Assembly: GCA_947177165.1 (NCBI GenBank)
Contig: CAMWTP010000013.1
Span: 25,763-89,762, forward strand
Direction of reading: 5' to 3'
Source: an uncultured Lachnospiraceae bacterium
Lineage (GTDB): Bacteria > Bacillota > Clostridia > Lachnospirales > Lachnospiraceae
Length of the DNA stretch: 64,000 nucleotides
Shown here piece by piece: positions 25,442-34,419 of this stretch (positions within the stretch are counted from its first letter, which is position 1; each line of letters opens with the position of its first letter). The position numbers and the translations under genes were made by a program. The notes beneath the pieces are model-generated. The model worked only from the letters and a program-made list of their open reading frames with translations, did no database searches and had not been told where the DNA came from.

Positions 25442-26749
25442 TTGGATACCCCTGGTGTCATACAACTTGTAATTCTTGTAATCCTGCTCGTTCTGTCCGC
25501 ATTTTTCTCGTCTGCGGAGACGGCTCTCACCACCTTAAGCAATGTCAAGGTGCGTGCCATGGTCGATGAAAACCCTGCCGGAAGGGTTCTCACGCTCCAG
25601 AAGATTCTCGACAACAGAAGCAAGCTGATCAGCGCGATACTGATCGGAAATAACGTCGTCAATATCAGCGCCTCCTCCCTTATGACTTCTCTGGTCATAC
25701 GCATATGGGGAAACTCCGCCGTCGGAATCGGCACTGGGATATTGACTCTGTTCGTCCTGATATTCGGTGAGATCGTCCCGAAAACATGGGCAATGTGCAA
25801 CAATGAAAAACTGTCCCTCGCCTACGCAAGGGTGATCTATTTTCTGATGCAGGCATTGACTCCAGTCATATTCATCATCGATAAAATATCAGGATTTTTT
25901 CTGGGAATCCTTCACATCGACCAGTCATCGCGCGCAATGATGACAGAGACGGAATTAAAAACGTATGTGGATGTGAGCCACGAAGACGGCGTGATCGAAC
26001 AGGAAGAAAAAAAGTTGATCTACAATGTATTTGAATTCGGCGATTCTGTGGCAAAGGATATCATGATTCCCCGCATCGACATGACGACCATCGATGTCAA
26101 CGCGACCTACGACGAGCTGCTGGGACTGTTTCGGGAATCCATGTACTCCCGCATTCCCGTCTATGAGAACGAGAGCGATAACATCATCGGTATTGTGATC
26201 GTCAAAGACTTTCTCCTAGTGGAAAACAGGGACAATTTCAAAATACAGGACATTCTGCGCGAAGGGTATTATACTTATGAATACAAAAAGACAGCTGATC
26301 TTCTGTTGGAAATGCGTCTCCTGACCACCAATGTCGCACTCGTCCTGAACGAATACGGCGCAACTGTCGGCATGATCACGGTAGAAGATTTGCTAGAAGA
26401 GATCGTCGGTGAAATCCGCGATGAATATGATGCCGACGAAGATGAACTTTTCAAAAAGGTCAGCGATCATGAATATGAAGTCAATGGCAGCTTAAAACTT
26501 GATGATATCAACGATGTCCTGGAAACCAGATTTGAATCCGAAGATTACGACTCCATCGGCGGCATTATGATCGAACTGCTCGACCGCTTCCCCACAGCAG
26601 GGGAATCTGTTGAGACCGAGGACAATATCATACTGACTGCAAAAGAGGTAGCCAACAACCGTGTCGAGACCGTAACGATCCTTCTCCCTGCGTCATGGAA
26701 AATTACAGAAGAACAAACCGAGGATACCAACTCCCCGGATGATGTGTAA
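25442..26749 (+). CDS. CNNM/HlyC-CorC-family membrane protein (probable ion transport)
   Basis: 435 residues: an N-terminal DUF21/CNNM membrane domain with three or four helices (about 1-150), including the SSAETALTTLS motif at 18-28 and the FGEIVPKTWA motif near 103-112, a pair of CBS domains (about 205-330; MIPRIDM, YSRIPVYEN, VALVLNEYGATVGMITVEDLLEEIVGEIRDE split over two domains) and a CorC_HlyC C-terminal domain (about 340-425). Such proteins are linked to Mg or Co efflux; the old name hemolysin is misleading. Start is TTG at 25442, preceded by AAAAAGGAG at nine bases. One of two plus-strand genes here. Confidence 0.92.
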   Translation: MDTPGVIQLVILVILLVLSAFFSSAETALTTLSNVKVRAMVDENPAGRVLTLQKILDNRSKLISAILIGNNVVNISASSLMTSLVIRIWGNSAVGIGTGILTLFVLIFGEIVPKTWAMCNNEKLSLAYARVIYFLMQALTPVIFIIDKISGFFLGILHIDQSSRAMMTETELKTYVDVSHEDGVIEQEEKKLIYNVFEFGDSVAKDIMIPRIDMTTIDVNATYDELLGLFRESMYSRIPVYENESDNIIGIVIVKDFLLVENRDNFKIQDILREGYYTYEYKKTADLLLEMRLLTTNVALVLNEYGATVGMITVEDLLEEIVGEIRDEYDADEDELFKKVSDHEYEVNGSLKLDDINDVLETRFESEDYDSIGGIMIELLDRFPTAGESVETEDNIILTAKEVANNRVETVTILLPASWKITEEQTEDTNSPDDV

Positions 26750-26769
26750 ATGCAACTGTGTAAAGATAC

Positions 26770-26815
26770 AGATAAGCGGAAAGAGCAGGCAGCCGCCCGC
26801 TCTTTCCGCTTATCT
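26770..26815. terminator. Bidirectional terminator-like stem between convergent genes
   Basis: A perfect 17-bp inverted repeat (26770-26786 with 26799-26815, arms AGATAAGCGGAAAGAGC) with a 12-base GC-rich loop lies between the plus-strand HlyC-type gene and the minus-strand CNB-like gene. Neither side has a good U-tract, but the position and stability argue for termination in both directions. Confidence 0.7.
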
Positions 26816-26830
26816 AGCTTAGCCCCCTGC

Positions 26831-29152
26831 CTACATTTCCGCATAGAATTTATATGTATTCATAATCTCGGCTGGCACTTCCGGTGTCACTTTCTGCAAT
26901 GTCTTAATCTTCAGCTCAATCTCCTGCTTTTTCTTCTGCGCATTCCTGAAGCTTCTCGCCTGTGCCACCTCGTAGGGTCTCTGGGCATTCAGCCGCATCC
27001 GAATCTCCTTCTCAAACGGACAGTATGTTGCAAGCAGTTCCCTTGCCACCTTGTTCATCTTCATGGAACCATTCGCCTCATTCTTGATCCATGCCTCGTA
27101 ATCGATCAGGAATGTCTCCCTCGAGTTATTTCTTGACTTCTGTATCTGCAGCTTCACCTTATCGCGCGCCTCATCAGACAGATCCCTGTTTTTGCGGTAG
27201 AACTGGATATAATCCATATACTCTGAGGTAAGTGACTTCACCTTGACATCGTTCCACGCCATTCCCTGTATGCAGCGGCAAAGCTCCCAGCGGAAACGTC
27301 CAAACATCTTCACCATCAGTTCATCAATATTGGAACTTGTCAAAATCGGGAAACAGAATCGTCCCGGCGTCCCTTTATTCCTGCCGCCAATCTCCTGCCA
27401 CATCGCCGCATTTGTTCCAAAGAGCGGGAATAAGATCACATCCGGATACACATTTTTCATGACTGTCTCATTGATGATCTTAAGCTCTGTGTTGGAGTAG
27501 ATGACTTCCCTGTAAAATACTGAGTAATCAATCTTCAGAAGACGCTGCACACTCTCGTTAATCTTCTTTTTGGTGACGAGGATCTTGTCAAGGTATCCAA
27601 AGATCGCTTCCTTATAGAGAATCGGCATATAGGAGGACGGCTGACCGTATAAAGTGCGCGAATTGCTCATCTGCATATTCATTACCTCATACTCCACACG
27701 TCTATCCATATCCAGAAGCAGCTCTTTCTGCTCCTTCTCTGTGATCTCACCCTGCTTTTTGAGTGAGCGGAGGTTTTCTACATAATCCTCATCAAATTCG
27801 CTCTTTGACGGGTCGCGTTTTCCGTCATGGATCATATCGAGCCATTCCATCATTGTGACAACCTGGCACGGTCCCTCATTGGTTTCCGGCTCAATGCTGC
27901 ACAAAAACCGCAGATGTTCCTCGTCGAGCAGCCGCTCGTCAAGCATACCATAATTCATAAAAAGCTCAACTGCCTTGGGAGGCTGGAGCAAGCCCTCTCT
28001 AATCTTGCGGTAGCAGCTAAGATAAAGCTTGAACACAAGCGGTGTAATCGCCTTTTTCGCCCGCTTGATGTCGTCCTCAACTGACATTCTGTCCGGTGCA
28101 TTGACCAGATGATCCACATTTGTTCTAAGCGTATCACTGTCCGCATCACTAAATGCTGCAAATTTTAAGACTTGCTCCATAGAGCCGCGCAGCGACGCCA
28201 CATCCCGTCTGATGTCCTCCTCACGCTCCTCCTGTGACCTCTCCTCCACAACTGGCGCATTTCCTGATATCAGGCCCTCCATTTTGTTCTTCAGCGAATC
28301 CGCATGAAAATCTGGTACATTCTTTGTCTGACTGCTCAGCTCTTTGTGTTGGAAATCAATCTCGTCAGCAATGCCGTTGAGAAGCATATTCACTTCATTT
28401 GGAATATCGTCTTTTTCCTTGATTTCATACGCCTTCTCACAGATATAATCAAAAAGATTATTTCTCGGTCTCAGACACATTGCATCCATCAGGTTTCTGA
28501 TGTACTCCGTTATCTCAGCACACTCTTCCAGAAACACTGTCACGAGCTCCACAATCTCGATCACCTGGATGTATGCCATCTCTTCACTGTACGAAAAATA
28601 CATTTTGTTAGCGCTTAATGGAATCTTGGCTCCTTCCTCATAATAGGGCACCCTGTATTCATTGTCACTCTGCAGCTCCTCATATGGCTGAAGTTCTTCC
28701 AGCTCCTCAATGCCGATCGCAGGTATGGAAAACTTCCCGCAAATCCCCTTGTATTCCTCATAACTTCTCTGGGCGAAGGAACACAGCCTTCCCGCACGTT
28801 CGTTGAGACTTGACTTAATCCGGTAGAGCTCCACTGCCGTCCGGAACTGAGAGGAAACCATGATGGCACGGTAATCAGCATTTTTTGCAATAACATTCCG
28901 AATCGTTGACTCCCCCTGTACCGGGAGCGCATAGATCACTGAATCCTCCTCCGCTGTATAGGTTGCATTATGAATCTGACTTTCCAGTGAATTCAATGCC
29001 AGATAACTCCCCTGCGGACGAATCATCCTGACATTCTCCCCCTGCATGACCACTTTTCCCGAGAGAACAATCCCGATCTGATTCACTTCTTCGCCTTTCT
29101 GAAAGATTATCTCACCTTTTTTCACTGCATTTTTTCCGTTCGCTTTTAACAT
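26831..29152 (-). CDS. Large uncharacterised protein with an N-terminal cyclic-nucleotide-binding-like fold
   Basis: 773 residues. The first 110 or so (KKGEIIFQKGEEVNQIGIVLSGKV, split over a jelly-roll pattern) look like a cNMP-binding/Crp-type beta barrel, but I do not see the Arg-containing phosphate-binding cassette, so nucleotide binding is doubtful. The remaining 650 residues are mostly helical, charged, with no recognised catalytic motif; C-terminal parts include GTNAAMWQEIGGRNKGTPGR and a Lys/Gln-rich end (KKKQEIELKIKTLQK). No signal peptide or membrane segment. The start ATG at 29152 lies 41 bp inside the upstream PPTase gene, indicating coupled expression. Function unknown. Confidence 0.85.
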   Translation of the reverse strand: MLKANGKNAVKKGEIIFQKGEEVNQIGIVLSGKVVMQGENVRMIRPQGSYLALNSLESQIHNATYTAEEDSVIYALPVQGESTIRNVIAKNADYRAIMVSSQFRTAVELYRIKSSLNERAGRLCSFAQRSYEEYKGICGKFSIPAIGIEELEELQPYEELQSDNEYRVPYYEEGAKIPLSANKMYFSYSEEMAYIQVIEIVELVTVFLEECAEITEYIRNLMDAMCLRPRNNLFDYICEKAYEIKEKDDIPNEVNMLLNGIADEIDFQHKELSSQTKNVPDFHADSLKNKMEGLISGNAPVVEERSQEEREEDIRRDVASLRGSMEQVLKFAAFSDADSDTLRTNVDHLVNAPDRMSVEDDIKRAKKAITPLVFKLYLSCYRKIREGLLQPPKAVELFMNYGMLDERLLDEEHLRFLCSIEPETNEGPCQVVTMMEWLDMIHDGKRDPSKSEFDEDYVENLRSLKKQGEITEKEQKELLLDMDRRVEYEVMNMQMSNSRTLYGQPSSYMPILYKEAIFGYLDKILVTKKKINESVQRLLKIDYSVFYREVIYSNTELKIINETVMKNVYPDVILFPLFGTNAAMWQEIGGRNKGTPGRFCFPILTSSNIDELMVKMFGRFRWELCRCIQGMAWNDVKVKSLTSEYMDYIQFYRKNRDLSDEARDKVKLQIQKSRNNSRETFLIDYEAWIKNEANGSMKMNKVARELLATYCPFEKEIRMRLNAQRPYEVAQARSFRNAQKKKQEIELKIKTLQKVTPEVPAEIMNTYKFYAEM

Positions 29153-29837
29153 CTGTTTCCCTCCATACTATATTCTCCAAATCTATCCTCTCGGGTAAAT
29201 CAGGGAAAAAATTTGACTCACTGCACACGCAGATCATGTATCCTTCCAACATCCTGTATCGTCTGGTATAAAATATCCTCCCTGCATTCTTATCGCATAT
29301 GGAATTGTAATCCCCGGCCGTCACATACTGGCTGATACCGGCGCCAATACCTCTGCCGCTCAGTTTTACTGCACTCTCCTTGGCTGTCCACATACTGTAA
29401 AATTCTTCCGTCTGTCTGACCTGACTTTTTGTCTCCAGCGCCAGAAGTCTCGCATATTCTTCCTCGTGATAGAACCTCTTTGCCAAAGTCATTTTCCACG
29501 GTTTCATTTCCTGTATATCGATTCCCACTGGCATCCGGTCTGCTGCACAGATTACCCACTCCCCGGAATGGGACAATCCATAGTGAAAATACGGTTCTCC
29601 CTTTATATATGGTTTTCCATACATTCCTCTTTCAATTTCAGCCTGTTCCCAAACTTCAATATCATATCCTGCCTGCAAAAACGCATAGCGGAGCAAAAGT
29701 CCCGCAAAAATACTGCGTATTCTCTCTTTTCTGCTTCTGATCGCCGCTATTTTCTGTATCCGGTCTCTGTCCAGCAACTCACACAGCCGTTTCTCCTCTG
29801 CCTGCAATTCACAAGTTTTTGCTGCGTATATCTGCAT
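29112..29837 (-). CDS. Sfp-type 4'-phosphopantetheinyl transferase
   Basis: Converts apo carrier proteins to the holo form with coenzyme A. From ATG 29837 (MQIYAAKTCEL) it has 241 residues with the family motifs: HYGLSHSGEWVICA near 96-109, GIDIQEMKPW (Mg-binding Asp) near 116-125 and FYSMWTAKESAVKLSGRGIG near 156-175 with the WxxKE motif. AGAGGAG sits four bases before the ATG, so the much longer open frame to 30191 is discarded. No polyketide, peptide synthetase or fatty-acid genes are nearby, so the carrier protein is unknown. Its 3' end overlaps the CNB-like gene by 41 bp. Confidence 0.92.
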   Translation of the reverse strand: MQIYAAKTCELQAEEKRLCELLDRDRIQKIAAIRSRKERIRSIFAGLLLRYAFLQAGYDIEVWEQAEIERGMYGKPYIKGEPYFHYGLSHSGEWVICAADRMPVGIDIQEMKPWKMTLAKRFYHEEEYARLLALETKSQVRQTEEFYSMWTAKESAVKLSGRGIGAGISQYVTAGDYNSICDKNAGRIFYTRRYRMLEGYMICVCSESNFFPDLPERIDLENIVWRETDVKSERKKCSEKR

Positions 29838-29854
29838 TTTTCTCCTCTGAAACA

Positions 29855-29881
29855 CTACCCCGGCAGCGAGTGCCGGGGTAG
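29855..29881 (-). terminator. Hairpin between the chemoreceptor and the PPTase gene
   Basis: Perfect 11-bp stem CTACCCCGGCA/TGCCGGGGTAG (29881-29871 with 29865-29855) and a 5-base loop. On the minus strand it is followed by TGTTTC rather than a U-run. No promoter is visible between it and the PPTase ribosome binding site 10 bases away, so it is probably a leaky terminator controlling read-through from the chemoreceptor gene. Confidence 0.6.
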
Positions 29882-29904
29882 CAAACAATAACCTTATGTT
29901 GTCT

Positions 29905-31683
29905 TTAATATTTTCCGAAATCAGAATCGAGTGAGATAATGCTCTCGTTATCAACATACTCACTGTCATCATATGATGTGGAATCAAAATCAGACGTTCT
30001 GCCTTTTCCGGCAAGAAGCTTATACTTGCTAACTGCATTTTGAAGCTGTCCGGCAAGGCTTGAAAGCTCTGCACTTGCAGCTGCACACTCTTCAGATGTT
30101 GCTGAATTTGTCTGCACGACATCGGCAATCTGTGTGATACCTGCATTGACCTGTCCCACAGAACTTGCCTGATTAACTGAAGCCTCTGCAATATTGCTCA
30201 CAATGGAAGCGATATTCTCAACAGAAGACAGAATTTCCTCCAGAGCTGCTGCAGTCTCAACCGCAAGCTTCGAACCAACTTCCACCTTCTTGATCGAATC
30301 CTCGATCATCACAGCAGAATCCTTTGCAGCTTCCGCTGACTTGTTTGCCAGAGTACGAACCTCGTCGGCAACAACGGCAAATCCTTTTCCATGTATACCT
30401 GCTCTCGCAGCCTCCACAGAAGCGTTCAATGCAAGAATATTTGTCTGGAACGAGATATCGTCGATCACCTTCATGATCTTTGAGATGTTCTCAGAAGACT
30501 CGTTGATATCCTGCATTGCTGCGATCATCTGCTTCATCTGCTCATTACCGCGGATTGCTCCGACTTTTGTGCTCTGAACGAGTTCATTTGCCTTGTTTGC
30601 ATCATCCGCATTGACCTTCGCGCCGTTCGCAATCTCCTCGATAGAGACGGTAATCTCCTCAATCGCACTCGCCTGCTGTGTTGTACCCTGCGCCAGGGAA
30701 TTGCTTGCGCTTGCAACTTCGTTTGCGCCTGACGTCATTCTTGCAGCCGCATCGCGAATCGTAGAAAGGTTTCTGTTGTTGTCGCGGAGCATCTTTACAA
30801 TCGCCGCACCGAGGGCATCGTCCTCGCTTGCCTTCTTATAGGATGCTGTCAAATCACCCTCTGCAACCTGCTCTGTAACATGCACCTGACTTCCAATTGT
30901 CTTTGTCATCAGTATGAAATCATCTGTCAAATCGCCAAACTCGTCATTCGATGTCTTCTCGAGATGAATGTTAATATCACCCCTTGCCATTCTTCTGGCT
31001 ACATCAGAGAGCTTGTTCAGCGGATACTGGATCTTTTTCTTTGTAACAACCGTCGCAAAGAAAATGCAGACAACATAGATCACAACCGCCATACCAACGA
31101 TAAAGCTCTGCCTTATCGAAATATACTCGTTAATTGTCTCTCTCTCTTTCGATGCACAGATCATTCCGACAATCTGGTTCGTGCTGTCTGTCACCGGAAC
31201 ATAAAATCCATAGTAGAGCTCCCCGTTAATCTCAAAGTCATTTCTCGAATACTCATTTCCAGCATTCAACACCTCTGCTGCAACCTTAGGGTCTGCCTTT
31301 GTGCCCACAATCGGATTGCCCTGGGTATCCTTGATTGTCGTCGCACGCCTCACATCGCCAAAAAACAATGTGATCTCACCATTGTTTGCACTGGCGTAAC
31401 TGTCAACCAGTGCCCCCATCTGCTCGGAGAGATTCACCTCGCCCTTGTACAGATCGTCACCCTGCATGGAGTAATCTCCTGATGAGACTCCGTCCAGAGC
31501 AAGCATCGTACCTCTTGCCAACGCTTCAAGTGTCTTAAATGTCTCGGATTCCATTCCCTGCCTGAGCGTCAATGTAGAAACCGACACAATGACGATACAT
31601 GCTAACAGCATTGGCAGTGATACTAATGAAATCACCAGCCACTTAATGCTAAACCTGCGACCTAATTTGTTTTGTTCATTCAT
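29905..31683 (-). CDS. Methyl-accepting chemotaxis protein
   Basis: Membrane chemoreceptor of 592 residues: helix at about 12-36, extracellular sensor (about 37-193) of Cache-like character, second helix about 194-214, HAMP about 215-270, then the cytoplasmic coiled-coil with the highly conserved hairpin tip ([20 protein letters not shown], then [18 protein letters not shown]). The Ser/Asp/Tyr-rich tail has no CheR-binding pentapeptide. No che or flagellar genes are nearby, so it is an orphan receptor with unknown ligand. Start placed at 31683 ([10 protein letters not shown]) behind AAAGGATG. It has its own promoter and follows sigG on the same strand. Confidence 0.95.
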   Translation of the reverse strand: MNEQNKLGRRFSIKWLVISLVSLPMLLACIVIVSVSTLTLRQGMESETFKTLEALARGTMLALDGVSSGDYSMQGDDLYKGEVNLSEQMGALVDSYASANNGEITLFFGDVRRATTIKDTQGNPIVGTKADPKVAAEVLNAGNEYSRNDFEINGELYYGFYVPVTDSTNQIVGMICASKERETINEYISIRQSFIVGMAVVIYVVCIFFATVVTKKKIQYPLNKLSDVARRMARGDINIHLEKTSNDEFGDLTDDFILMTKTIGSQVHVTEQVAEGDLTASYKKASEDDALGAAIVKMLRDNNRNLSTIRDAAARMTSGANEVASASNSLAQGTTQQASAIEEITVSIEEIANGAKVNADDANKANELVQSTKVGAIRGNEQMKQMIAAMQDINESSENISKIMKVIDDISFQTNILALNASVEAARAGIHGKGFAVVADEVRTLANKSAEAAKDSAVMIEDSIKKVEVGSKLAVETAAALEEILSSVENIASIVSNIAEASVNQASSVGQVNAGITQIADVVQTNSATSEECAAASAELSSLAGQLQNAVSKYKLLAGKGRTSDFDSTSYDDSEYVDNESIISLDSDFGKY

Positions 31684-31772
31684 AAGTAACATCCTTTCAC
31701 ACTATATTCTATTAGTACTTTATTAAAGTAACTATGCAGAATCCTCCCAGCTACCTTAACTACTTAATCTCT

Positions 31773-31801
31773 ATTTTAAATTGTTTCTACGATTAAGTCA
31801 A
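31773..31801 (-). promoter_or_regulatory. Sigma-A promoter for the chemoreceptor gene
   Basis: Minus strand TTGACT (31801-31796), 17-bp spacer, TAAAAT (31778-31773). The leader would be about 85 bases. The same hexamer pair and spacing precede csp at 63663-63691. Confidence 0.7.
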
Positions 31802-31849
31802 TAGTATATATTGTCTGTCACTTGATTTTTTTTCAAAATGTTTGATTTT

Positions 31850-32632
31850 TCAGAAAGCCAGATACTTTTTCATAGTGCGCAGGGCATTTTTTTCCAGCCG
31901 TGAAACCTGTGCCTGGGAGATTCCGATGTACTCTGCAACCTCCATCTGCGTTTTCCCCTCAAAAAAACGCAGGTTGATAATCTCATTCTCCCTCTCATCC
32001 AACCGCTTCATCGCCTCACTCAGAGAAATATTCTCAACCCAGTTGTCTTCCTTACACTTTTTGTCACTGATCTGGTCCATCACATAGAGTGTATCTCCGC
32101 CTTCTGTATACACTGGTTCGTACAGGCTCATAGGATTTTGTATTGCATCAAGGGCATACACAATGTCCTCCTTCGGAATCCCAATCTCCTCCGAGATTTC
32201 CATAATCGTCGGCTCGCGCAGATTCTTTTTTGTAAGATTTTCCCTGGCATAAATTGCCTTGTATGCCGTGTCCTTCAGCGAGCGGCTCACCCGGATCGGA
32301 TTGCTTGAATCCCTCAGAAACCTTCTGATCTCTCCGATAATCATCGGAACTGCGTATGTGGAAAATTTCACATCAAGGCTTGAATCAAAATTATCAATCG
32401 CCTTGATCAACCCGATACATCCGATCTGAAACAGATCATCTACATTTTCATTGGACTGGGAGAACCGCTTGATCACGCTCAGAACCAGCCTCAGATTTCC
32501 TCTGATATACTCCTCCCTTGCCTGCATATCCCCCTGTTCTATCTTTTCAAAAAGTGCCTGCTTCTCCTCGTTTTTGAGTACAGGCAGTTTTGACGTATTT
32601 ACACCGCATATTTCAACTTTTCCAAGTGCCAT
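31850..32632 (-). CDS. sigG: Sporulation sigma factor SigG (late forespore)
   Basis: 260-residue sigma-70 family protein starting MALGKVEICGVNTSKLPVLKN, the SigG-specific N-terminus. Region 2 (NLRLVLSVIKRF, then DDLFQIGCIGLIKAIDNFD and FSTYAVPMIIGEIRRFLRD), region 3 and region 4 (NLRFFEGKTQMEVAEYIGIS) are intact. SigG drives late forespore genes after engulfment. AAGGAGG is nine bases before the ATG at 32632; the frame extends to 32743 but that part is a structured leader. It lies 141 bp after sigE, the conserved spoIIGA-sigE-sigG order. Confidence 0.97.
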   Translation of the reverse strand: MALGKVEICGVNTSKLPVLKNEEKQALFEKIEQGDMQAREEYIRGNLRLVLSVIKRFSQSNENVDDLFQIGCIGLIKAIDNFDSSLDVKFSTYAVPMIIGEIRRFLRDSSNPIRVSRSLKDTAYKAIYARENLTKKNLREPTIMEISEEIGIPKEDIVYALDAIQNPMSLYEPVYTEGGDTLYVMDQISDKKCKEDNWVENISLSEAMKRLDERENEIINLRFFEGKTQMEVAEYIGISQAQVSRLEKNALRTMKKYLAF

Positions 32633-32640
32633 ATTTATAA

Positions 32641-32707
32641 TCCTCCTTGTTTTCCGAAGGAAAATGAGGACTGCCCCGGCGGGCAGAGGATTTTCCTCCT
32701 TGTTTTC
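32641..32707 (-). promoter_or_regulatory. Structured sigG leader with a duplicated Shine-Dalgarno segment
   Basis: A 14-base segment GAAAACAAGGAGGA occurs twice on the minus strand (32707-32694 and 32654-32641); only the second is the sigG ribosome binding site. Between them is a hairpin: GGAAAAT/ATTTTCC outer arms (32696-32690, 32665-32659) and CTGCCC/GGGCAG inner arms (32686-32681, 32676-32671). ATTTTCC can instead pair with GGAAAA at 32656-32651 immediately before the true site, and two UCCUC segments could mask GGAGG. This suggests translational tuning of sigG. Confidence 0.5.
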
Positions 32708-32773
32708 TATGCCCTCACAGACTGCAGCAGCCCGTTCGCGCATATGTAAGAAGGTGTAAATACGTCCGCAATT

Positions 32774-33502
32774 TTAGCTCGCCATCTCCTTTTTTAACCG
32801 CTTCATAATTTTCTTCTCGAGTCTTGAGATATAGGACTGCGAGATTCCCAGATAATCTGCCACTTCCTTCTGCGTCATCTCCATGTCGTCCGGATTGTTC
32901 AGGCCAAACCGCAGCATGATGATTGTCCGCTCGCGCTCCCCCAGTTTTGATATTGCACGCTTTAACTGGCTCCGCTCCACTTCTGTCTCCAAATCCTTGT
33001 AGATCACGTCCTCGTCCGTTCCAAGAATATCTGACAGAAGCAGCTCATTGCCGTCCCAGTCGACGTTCAGGGGCTCGTCAATCGAAACCTCAAGCTTTGT
33101 CTTGTTATTCCTTCTCAAGTACATCAAAATCTCATTTTCAATGCACCTTGAGGCATAGGTCGCAAGTTTGATATTCTTACTGCGGTTAAACGTGTTAATC
33201 GCCTTGATGAGGCCGATTGTCCCAATCGAGATCAAGTCCTCGACACCCACACCGGTATTGTCGAATTTTTTGGCAATATACACGACAAGTCTTAAGTTAT
33301 GTTCAATCAGAAGTGCCCTCGCCTCGTTGGCATACTCTGTCTCCAATCCATTGATCGCCCGGTTTTCCTCCTCGCCTTCCAGAGGGGGCGGCAGTACTTC
33401 CGAACCTCCGATATAGTGAATCTCATTTCCAACTGCGTTTTTATTATTATTTTTTCCAAGGGACAATCTCATTTTCCCAGGCAGATATAGTTTTATAATC
33501 AT
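32774..33502 (-). CDS. sigE: Sporulation sigma factor SigE (early mother cell)
   Basis: 242-residue sigma factor made as an inactive precursor. The N-terminal part ([16 protein letters not shown]...) is the pro-sequence plus linker, followed by region 2 ([20 protein letters not shown], then [17 protein letters not shown]) and region 4 ([20 protein letters not shown]). Cleavage by the adjacent SpoIIGA protease activates it in the mother cell. GGAGG six bases upstream selects ATG 33502 over the start at 33523. The gene is 17 bp downstream of spoIIGA. Confidence 0.97.
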   Translation of the reverse strand: MIIKLYLPGKMRLSLGKNNNKNAVGNEIHYIGGSEVLPPPLEGEEENRAINGLETEYANEARALLIEHNLRLVVYIAKKFDNTGVGVEDLISIGTIGLIKAINTFNRSKNIKLATYASRCIENEILMYLRRNNKTKLEVSIDEPLNVDWDGNELLLSDILGTDEDVIYKDLETEVERSQLKRAISKLGERERTIIMLRFGLNNPDDMEMTQKEVADYLGISQSYISRLEKKIMKRLKKEMAS

Positions 33503-33519
33503 AATTATCCTCCACTTTC

Positions 33520-34320
33520 TCACGTGATCAGGCTGTGGTTCAGTATCATCTGAAAATCTCCGTTCTTCGACAGCTTTCCTTTATAGAAAGCTACTACTGC
33601 CCCTCTTTTTACCACCTGTTCCTCTTCCTTCTGAATCACTAATTCATCCACAACGATCCCTTCCAGAACCCCGTGCTCCTCCCCGACACTCTGATAAGGA
33701 ATGATCTTATATTTCTGCGGATACTGTTCCAGCCATCTTTTCATGGTATCTGTCTCCTCCACCACAGACACCGGTTTGCCGGATACCGGATCCGTCAGAA
33801 GGTTTCCCGTGTCAAACAGTGCTCTGCACACAACATTTTCTCCCGCTTCCGACAGCGTGACTATATAGATCGGCCTTGACTCTGCCAGTCTGCGGCAGGC
33901 AAGCATAAAGATCACAATTCCTGCAATCGTCCCTGTCACTATGAACTGTGCCATTCGCTCTCCGACAAGCCTGCCCGCGCACTCCATAAGTTTTCCGTAT
34001 GCAAATACCATTCCATGGAAATAAATGATTCCCATGACAAGTTTTCGAAACGTCAGTCCGCCTTTTGCGGGATGACGCACGCATATCAGGAGCATCACTG
34101 CATCCAGCGCCAAAACGAACATTATATATGCCACGCCAAACCCTGTGCCCGACAGGAGTATCATCACAGCCCCGACACCGCCAGCCAGCGATGCGGCCAA
34201 CAGCCGCAGAAATACGATTTTCTCTTTTAGAAGCAGCATTGTCAAAATCAACAGCTGCAGATCCATCAAAATATTCTGTACCAGAAAAACATCGATATAT
34301 ACCTCATAAATTCCAATCAC
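33520..34320 (-). CDS. spoIIGA: Sigma-E processing aspartic peptidase SpoIIGA
   Basis: Membrane-embedded protease that removes the SigE pro-peptide after septation. About five hydrophobic helices fill residues 5-145 ([20 protein letters not shown] at the start), and the C-terminal cytoplasmic half carries the aspartic protease motif [13 protein letters not shown] with PVSVVEE following. Length of about 265 is normal. The start is uncertain: GTG at 34320 lies right behind AAGGACGGAG, while the conserved family start (IYEVYIDV) would correspond to an ATT nine bases later with GGAGG at good spacing. The frame is open to 34371, but that region holds the ftsZ terminator and the -10 region. Confidence 0.93.
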   Translation of the reverse strand: MIGIYEVYIDVFLVQNILMDLQLLILTMLLLKEKIVFLRLLAASLAGGVGAVMILLSGTGFGVAYIMFVLALDAVMLLICVRHPAKGGLTFRKLVMGIIYFHGMVFAYGKLMECAGRLVGERMAQFIVTGTIAGIVIFMLACRRLAESRPIYIVTLSEAGENVVCRALFDTGNLLTDPVSGKPVSVVEETDTMKRWLEQYPQKYKIIPYQSVGEEHGVLEGIVVDELVIQKEEEQVVKRGAVVAFYKGKLSKNGDFQMILNHSLIT

Positions 34321-34338
34321 CTCCGTCCTTATTAAAGT

Positions 34339-34371
34339 ATTATACAAAAAAATCCCATGCTTTTTTGTCAA
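34339..34371 (-). promoter_or_regulatory. spoIIGA-sigE promoter with 21-bp spacer and Spo0A-like boxes
   Basis: Minus strand TTGACA (34371-34366) and TATAAT (34344-34339), both consensus, are 21 bp apart instead of 17. Bacillus subtilis spoIIG is the textbook Spo0A-activated promoter with a similarly long spacer (22 bp). TGTCAAA on the plus strand (34366-34372) matches the 0A box TGTCGAA at 6 of 7, and AGTCGAA on the minus strand (34404-34398) also matches 6 of 7, upstream of the -35. Confidence 0.65.
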
Positions 34372-34380
34372 AGCATGGGA
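34346..34380 (-). terminator. Rho-independent terminator of ftsZ
   Basis: Minus strand stem TCCCATGCTTT/AAAGCATGGGA (34380-34370 with 34363-34353), 6-base loop, followed by seven or eight T (34353-34346). It lies 40 bp after the ftsZ stop. The loop and stem contain the TTGACA of the spoIIGA promoter, so terminator and promoter share DNA. Confidence 0.9.
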
Positions 34381-34419
34381 CTAAATTATGTTTATTTTTC
34401 GACTTTTTCTGAGTCTGCA

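Noticed and set aside
29838..30191. N-terminal extension of the PPTase frame
   Set aside because: It runs through a strong hairpin and into the end of the chemoreceptor gene; AGAGGAG directly before ATG 29837 sets the start.
31684..31772. Possible riboswitch in the chemoreceptor leader
   Set aside because: The leader is about 85 bases and shows only weak pairings; I could not fit c-di-GMP or another known class.
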